64,000 nucleotides of DNA from Solanum dulcamara (taxonomy: Eukaryota; Streptophyta; Magnoliopsida; Solanales; Solanaceae): positions 60,178,257-60,242,256 of the forward strand of contig NC_077238.1 of assembly GCF_947179165.1 (NCBI RefSeq), in the 5' to 3' direction. The notes beneath the pieces were generated by a model. That model was not told the DNA's origin, searched no databases, and saw nothing but the letters and a program-made list of their open reading frames with translations. Made by a program: the position numbers and the translations under genes. This document shows positions 58,011 to 64,000 of this stretch, one piece after another. Numbering within the stretch: the first letter of the stretch is position 1; every line of letters starts with the position of its first letter.

Positions 58011-58365
58011 TAATTTACGAATGACAAAAAGCAATACCCAAGGTCGAAAATTCCACAATATGACCAGGACTATAAGACTCACTTCATACTCCAGCACCAG
58101 ATGAATCTGGAGGGAATGTTACTTGTGGATTAACGATATTAGTCCCTGCTCCTTTGATCAAAGGTTACCTACTCCGCCGAGAAGGTGTAAAACTGTAGAG
58201 TAAAAGAGTGGTAGGACCTTACGGAGTCCCCACAGCTATTGTCCTAGGCAAGGGAACCCAAGTTGCAATTAACTATCGAGAGATACAAATATAGGTTAAG
58301 CCCAATTATCGAGATAGAATTAGTGCTACGGGTGGAGTAATACATGGCCACGAGTGGACCAAAGA
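58011..58365 (+). other. Spacer between duplication units of element D
   Basis: No gene or domain seen; plus-strand CAAGTTGCAATTAACTATCGAG near 58260 could be a trace of RT (NYR-like) but is too short to claim. Confidence 0.3.
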
Positions 58366-58790
58366 TCTACCCCGACATCGAGTGTAGGATAAGGGGGAAA
58401 AGGCAGGGTAAAACATGAGGACTAGCGAGGTAACGCTAGGATACTTCTTGTACCCTCTCATATTCTTGTAAAGGTAAAGAATGACACAAGATAATGTGTC
58501 TAGAGGATTACAAGCGGGGGTAAGGGAAATTGTGAAAGGGTTTAAGTAAAACTGACTGAACTAGCTGGTTACTACAGGATAGCGAGCTTCTATGCCAAAA
58601 CTCTTTTGGAATTATACCAGATCATGCTGGACAAAGCAAAGAACGACTACGAGAGACATTATATGAGGGGACTGCATCATTATTCGGTAGCCAACCCTAA
58701 GGATTGGAAAAAAAAGGGGAAGAAGGACCCAAAAGATCGAATGCCAGTTAAAGTTCTAAAAAGAGTTGAGAAGGACTATACGAGGCTAAC
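58366..58790 (+). repeat. Internal duplication, unit 2 (no 5S)
   Basis: Starts AAAGATCTACCCCGACATCGAGTG. Aligns with unit 1 but carries no 5S-like segment between its GCGAGGTAACG and GGGTTTAAG blocks. Includes a 70-codon frame (58606-58818; MELYQIMLDKAKNDYERH and a Lys-rich centre) without a recognised domain. Confidence 0.6.
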
Positions 58791-58824
58791 GGTTCCCAAA
58801 TTATCAACATCGTTATGAACCTAT

Positions 58825-59300
58825 TTTGTACTCTGTAAGAGTAGGGTGCTATGTGGGTTATTGTGAGTAGGCTAATAAATCAGCCCATTTGCTTCCAATC
58901 AAGAGCACCTATGCAGCTAATATTAGGTGGAGTTATACAACATGGAGGTAGTAAGGTTTCGTGAGGTAGTAAGGTTTCGTGAGGTTTCCCTAGCTAATAT
59001 CTTAGATGGAAGAACTTCAATTAAGATTAACATTTAGACATCAGTCTAAGAAGAGATCGGGAACACAGGTAGGTCTTAGTACCCTAGTTTTTCCCTCGAG
59101 CTGCTGAATAGACTAAGCATACTATCAGACGTTAGAAGATATATTGCGGACTAATATGGTTGGCTTTAAGAGTAACTGAGATGATCGCCCACCACTTATT
59201 GAATTTGCCTACGAGAAGGGCTACTATTCCAGCATTCAGATGACCCCCTACAAGATGTTGTAAGGCAAAGTGTATAAGTCCCCCTATTGGGGAAAAAGAC
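58825..59300 (+). pseudogene. Element D integrase core remnant
   Basis: Readable pieces: WVIVSRL at 58855, KSAHLLPIKSTYAAN near 58880-58920, then TIRR/LEDI-like and DDRPPLIEFAYEKGYYSSIQMTPYK near 59180-59255, which corresponds to the end of the Ty3/Gypsy integrase core. Many stops. A 17-bp tandem repeat (GGTAGTAAGGTTTCGTGAG, two copies) at 58947-58982 interrupts it. Confidence 0.7.
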
Positions 59301-59429
59301 TAAGTTGGTAGGCTAAACAGGATTACGCAAACTATTGAATAATGACCCCAGAATCGGTAGAAATGATATACAGATAATTGACGTCGACATTCAGAGTTCA
59401 AATTGATGATTGGATGTTCATAATGGAGT

Positions 59430-59735
59430 CACCTAGAAAAGGGAACTTAACCCAAAATATATTAGACTGTATCAAGTTACTCATAAGGTGGACAACGTGG
59501 TGGGTAAGTTGAGCTTACCACCTCATTTAGAAACTATACGCCCAGTCCATCAGATAGGCATGCTTCACAAAGATACTGACGAGCCACCCAGGGTATATGC
59601 CATAGGTGAGGTCTAGGAGATGGAATCCTATGAGGAAAAACCTATCGCCATATTAGATCGGCAAACGGAAAGATTGTAGACTAAATACGTGCCTTCAGTC
59701 AAGTTATGGTGGAAAAACCAAAACTAGAAACAGGA
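59430..59735 (+). pseudogene. Element D pol tail / chromodomain-like remnant
   Basis: Segments KGNLTQ/RPYQVTHKVDNVVGKLSLPPHLETI, VHQIGMLHKDT, YEEKPIAILDRQTERL and KYVPSVKLWWKNQN, the C-terminal pol sequence of chromoviruses (compare 22950-23220), with stops. No intact W.ATWE end. Confidence 0.75.
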
Positions 59736-59927
59736 TGATCGGGAACTGAAGAGAACATAAAATACAAGTATTCGCACCTATTCCCAACGTCAGCAGGTAA
59801 CCCCAATTCCTGAAACTCTTATATTAAGTACTTGGATAGGAGTATGTGTTATGGACATAATAAAGAATCTCCCAACAATTTGTATAAGTTGCTAAGAGAA
59901 GTTTTGTCTAACATTCGGGGACGAATG

Positions 59928-59945
59928 TTCTAAAGGGGGGAAGGA
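59928..59945 (+). other. Polypurine tract of element D
   Basis: AAAGGGGGGAAGGA directly before the 3' LTR, after GGGGACGAATGTTC, typical of these elements. Confidence 0.85.
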
Positions 59946-62900
59946 TGTTACACCCCACGCTTATAAAACTCGGAATGTCTCATAAGTTCCTTAGACATTA
60001 TCATGTGATCCGGATATGCTATGATGCCATCAAATGACTCCAAGGAGGGGAGGATGTGATACCCCATAGTAGAGAAGGTTGGAAGTGGAATTATAAGAAT
60101 TCGGAAGGAATTGGAGGCCAAGTAACGAGTCGTAGAACTTGATGTACCTACGTAAGTTGTTAATGTAACATTTTTATATACTTGAGCTACTAGATGACAT
60201 GCCAAGCCTGCGTATCACGGATTACATAGGCTCTTAAAATAAAGAGAGATGACGAACCTACGAAAGGGAGCAAAAACTAGTTTCCGAACTTACGAAAGTG
60301 AAGCAAGCAGGTGACAAGAAAGCACCTCAAGCAAGTAAGTGACAATAAAGCACCTCAAGAATGCAGGTGACAAGCAAGCAGGTGACTCACCTTCCTGCTT
60401 GGGGGGTGGACCCCGCTGCCACATGGCGATGTGTGATAGGCCGCATAAACCTAGGTGGCGCCCTAGGGGGCTGCCACGTGGCACCTTCTAAAAAGGGTGG
60501 ATATATATGTTAATGACTCTTAATTCATTATGTATCCAAAAAATCAGCCAAAACATAGAGAGGAAACGTGAGAGAAAGAGAGTACCTACGGCAGCTTTGG
60601 TTTGGAAGAATTAAGGGTGAGTTCTTTATTATTCTTCCGTGAATTAATTATCTACGGTGTTACTAAAGCATGTGGAGATTTATATATGTATATATATGTA
60701 TATTATGATGACTAAGAAGTCATTTCTTCAGCTGTACACTTGGAAAAGTTGAACAGATATGTGAGAGGAAGAAGAGAGGAGGGCTACGGTTTAGGGGCTG
60801 CCAAGGTACGCCTCCGAGCTTCGCTCCGTAAATAAATTATATAAGATATACTAAGATGAATTTAGGGTGATAATAACATAAATTTACTTCTTGGGTCAGC
60901 AATAAAGTCATACAAACAGCCCGCTCAATTTAAGCGCGTTTGAAGAAGTTCCGAGTTGCGATTTGACAATTTTGGCCAATTTCGGATAAGGTAAGGTCTC
61001 TCATTTTAATTTGGACTTTATGGTGTTGTTATTGAGTGTATTACACTCCCAATAGGTGGTTGTAAATGTGAAAGTGGCATAGAAACACTTGACATTCGTA
61101 ATAAACTAAATTGTAGTCGCTATAGTTGAATTCTCGTCAAAGTAAAGTGTTGTTCTTGTGAGGTGCTGCTGCAGGGGTGTGGCTGGTTGTTGCAGGGTTA
61201 AAATATTCTATAAATGAGGTGGGTGATATTTTTGTTTCATCCACATGACCCCCCCCCCCCACTTCGTACGGTTAAAGGTTTTGCCAAATGGAAACTAGAA
61301 ACCCTATTTTGACATCGTATTTTTGAACGAGCCGTTTGGAGTTTATGTTGTATATTGTTGGTGTGATTTGCATAAACATATGTTGCAGGTTGTTGTTGTT
61401 GGTTGTCTGTAGTGTTTAGGGTCCTAATTGGAAATTTGGATAGGGCACATTATAGGAGAGATGCTTCCCAATTTTTGTTAACACCTTAACTAGTTAAGGA
61501 ACTAGTCGAGAAGGCGAGCGAAGGGATGAATGCTATGAATACTCATGGGTAGTCTAAGTTGCTGAAAAGTCTAATTTTAACACTTGCATAAATTCCATGT
61601 TAACTAGGTTTCGAGGACAACGACGTGAACACGATTAAGGGGAATCCATAAGAGGTATGTGAAGCTTCTCTTGGTATGTTTTTGGTATAGGTATGTAAAG
61701 CCTATCTTTTCTCTTTTGGCATGTCTTAGATGTAAGAAGGATATGATATGAGCTTTGGGGGTAACTCCATTCCCAGGTTCTGAATATGACTTTAGGACCC
61801 TCACTCACTTTTGAATGATTAAACTTTAAAGTAGTAAGCTGCTATCTTCGAGTCTTCTATATGACTGTATAACAATTGATTCGACTAAGCTCTTATTTGT
61901 AAAAACGAAAGGCTCTGAGATAACTAATGCTCGGACTACTATAAGATATTTCACATTGGTATATGTCTAAGATTTCCAAAAACTCCTTTTTACATAATCC
62001 TTAGTGACAGTTAGAGAGTATACGTCAGATACCTTCTGCCCTGATCCCTAGGTGATGGTTCGCTTGATGACTTTATTGAGTCTCAGATATTGATTTAAAC
62101 TGTGTTTTGTTTCTCACTATTCTACTCGTGTATACTGTAACACTTCTTCTCCGAGTCCTGGGCTGGTTATCAGATTCATACAATTCACTGCATTTTTCAC
62201 CGAGTCCCGGGCTGGTTATTAGATTCATGCAATTCACTGTATTTTTCACCGAGTCCCTCGCTAGAGGGACAGAATCCGTTTGTATATATATGATGATGAT
62301 GTATTGTAACAAGGTGAAGATGGCACGGGGCCTGATACTGATACTACAAATATGATTCATCGGATCCCTAATAGGGTCGGCTATATTGAAAGTTTGAGCA
62401 TGCATAATTTTATTTTTCCAAGTACCGGTTTCTGATTTGACATTGTATCCCCTGCTTCTCTACTTCAGATATGCTTCTAGTTGTATCATGTTATCTTTTA
62501 CATACTCAGTACATATGTCATACTGACACCCTTTCTCGGGGGGCTACGTTCATGCCCGCAGGTACAAATATAGGTTTTGGGAGTCTGTCAGCTTAGGATT
62601 CCATGCAGCTCAGCTGGAAGAGGCTTCATTGTATCGGGGCCTAGTTTTTGATACTGTCCAATGATGTATAACATTTTTTGTCCATTTGGGGGTACGGCGG
62701 GGGCCCTGTCCCGCCATATATTATCATTAATATTTTTAGAGGTCTGCAGATATGTATATGTGGGTTGTGTATGTCAGGTTGATTCAGCTGGGTCTACATG
62801 ATATATGATATATGTTATTATGTTATGGAAGCCTTGTCGGCTTGTGTACCCTGTCATGTTGTGATACAAACAAAAAGGGCTACAGGTTTATGAAAATGTT

Positions 62901-63027
62901 ATCGCCTAGTGGGGCTCTGTTACATGATATTGTTTTATTTACTGTTCAATTTGACTGCAGTTGATAGATATGTATACGGGGGTCCAAGTCGGACCCTAGT
63001 CGCGGCCTACGGGGTTGGGTCGTGACA
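59946..63027 (+). repeat. 3' LTR of element D
   Basis: 3082 bp. Homologous over its whole length to 52154-55243. Has an extra 60-bp tandem copy at 62150-62265 (GAGTCC.GGGCTGGTTAT...CACTG) and lacks the duplication seen at 54450-54570. Poly-C tract at 61248-61260 where the 5' LTR has seven C. Confidence 0.92.
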
Positions 63028-63032
63028 GTTCA

Positions 63033-63590
63033 TGTCAATTTATTTATGGAAAAAGGAGTTAGATGGGTTAATTTTAACTCTGGGAGTCTAAGGGAGAATA
63101 TGGGGCAGGAAAAATGCCAAGGGAGATTTTTGAGGTTATAGTCTTGGGGAATCCCACACCAGTGGGAATATCCTACCAGAGCAAGAATTTTCAATCTAAA
63201 GCGGGATCTCACGAGACAGAATCCTCAGAAAGAGGTCTTTTATTATTCCCCTATTTTTTGAAATGATCTTTCAAGCGCAATGGCTAGCTCTAAGGTTAAT
63301 GTAGTGATTAACTAAGAACAAATAGCCATAAAAATGATAGTATTAATATATACGGAGATGTGAAAGAATTAAAAAGCATCTTGTACTTGCAAAAATAAAA
63401 GAAATAGTAAAGGAAAGCGACAAATTATTTGTTCCTTGCCCACACGGGGCAACCCAATTAAATAAAAAATCCTAACGGAGGCGTGGGGGAGTGTCGACAT
63501 ATGAATCTAGATCCTTCGGGGGGGTATTGTACTGCCCAGGCCTCATTTAGAAAGGCGAGCTCGGTGAAATCGTCGGGTTCCAACCTGGGC
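63033..63590. other. Continuation of sequence interrupted by element D
   Basis: After the TSD the sequence is AT-rich and non-coding. It may include the body of the SINE-like sequence begun at 52092 and U3-like dyads (CCAGTGGGAATATCC.ACCAGAG near 63160). No gene seen. Confidence 0.35.
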
Positions 63591-63599
63591 AATTCCCTC

Positions 63600-64000
63600 T
63601 GGAGAGCGACATAGAGGGATATGGTCTTGATATTTTTTCACACCCTCATCATGAGGCGGCCCCTCTCTATTCTCTTTCTCCTCTCCCACCAAAACTAGTG
63701 GAATTGGAGTAGGGGTCTAGGCAAAGTGGCCTCCTAGTCGCCTCCGAACCGCGGCTAAGTCCTCCTCCAAGCAAGGAATAACTGGTGGTTGTGACTGAGA
63801 GGGAGGAGAATCATCCTCATCCTCATCCTCACTATCTACTGCTACTGCCTGACTACTCTCGGCCTCGTTAGTCTTCTGTTTCTTCTATCCCCTGGAAGAG
63901 GTCCACCTGATAAGCATTGGATGGAAAGGGGGATCCATAGGGAGTACCTCGTCAGATTCCAGAAGTGGCACCCCGGCTACCTTGCACATAGCAGAGGTCA
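63600..64000 (-). pseudogene. Fragment of a plant-transposon-type protein
   Basis: The minus strand, reading from the window edge, gives MCKVAGVPLLESDEVLPMDP, then PFHPMLIRWTSSRG, a stop, an acidic serine-rich stretch (SEDEDEDDSPPSQSQPP) and EEDLAAVRRRLGGHFA with another stop. The layout (short ordered start, low-complexity acidic linker, EEDLAAVRRRL) resembles proteins commonly annotated as putative plant transposon protein domain in Solanaceae. This is recalled, not searched. It is broken by at least two stops and truncated by the window edge. Confidence 0.45.

Larger units (their letters stand above)
52154..63027 (+). mobile_element. Element D, 10.9-kb non-autonomous LTR retrotransposon
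   Basis: Two LTRs of 3090 and 3082 bp, an intact PBS, a PPT and a perfect 5-bp TSD GTTCA (52149-52153 and 63028-63032). The internal 4702 bp have no gag, protease or RT that I can recognise, only broken integrase and chromodomain-like tail sequence near the 3' end and a 5S rRNA-like segment. The leader after the PBS resembles that of family H, so it is probably a deletion derivative of a chromovirus mobilised in trans. Over the first 450 bp the LTRs are about 94 percent identical by eye, the closest LTR pair here. Confidence 0.9.

Noticed and set aside
1..64000. Integrated pararetrovirus (EPRV)
   Set aside because: All RT regions are followed or accompanied by Ty3/Gypsy integrase and LTRs, or by LINE endonuclease; no coat or movement protein motif was seen.

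Overview
The window is almost entirely plant transposable-element DNA. I see no intact protein-coding gene and no clear host gene. The large LTR retrotransposons carry Ty3/Gypsy gag-pol remnants with a chromodomain-like tail and primer-binding sites matching initiator tRNA-Met. There is a plant L1-type LINE with a C-terminal RNase H, and LTRs of 1.6-3.1 kb with TGTAA(C/G)AC-type starts. AT-rich composition and the style of the repeats suggest a dicot, most likely Solanaceae (pepper, tomato, potato or tobacco type). The species is an inference. Family labels E, H, X, C and D are mine.

Layout, left to right. (1) 1-6500: a plus-strand family-E LTR abuts a minus-strand gag-protease remnant with its own PBS and family-E LTR. 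That LTR is split by an 867-bp mini LTR element (4393-5259) holding a micro-inverted pol fragment. (2) 7086-25114: a plus-strand family-H element, interrupted in its protease by a family-X complex (10933 to about 20030). The second X LTR is itself split, and a family-C solo LTR with a near-perfect TSD lies inside that insert. (3) 25275-26790: a truncated plus-strand family-C LTR meets head-on the truncated pol end of element O. (4) 26793-49121: element O (minus strand, family C). Its gag is split by a complete same-family element N (30797-39380, TSD CCTCA/CCTTA). Its LTR is split by a LINE (40915-48727) and is cut at 49122 by another X element. (5) 49122-64000: an X-family LTR, PBS and internal region. 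Element D (52154-63027) is inserted in it, with a perfect 5-bp TSD (GTTCA) and 3.1-kb LTRs. D has no recognisable gag or RT but contains a 5S-rRNA-like sequence. The last 400 bp encode a decayed minus-strand protein of plant-transposon type.

All reading frames are broken by stops and frameshifts. In the LINE most disruptions are TAG/TAA stops in an otherwise continuous frame, as expected for deamination of methylated, silenced DNA. Relative order of events from the nesting: E/H/O elements first, then N, X and the LINE, then the C solo LTR and D. The observations I rank highest are the 5S-like segment inside D, the mini-element with its fold-back inversion at a palindrome, and the GC-rich dyad repeat blocks in LTRs of different families.
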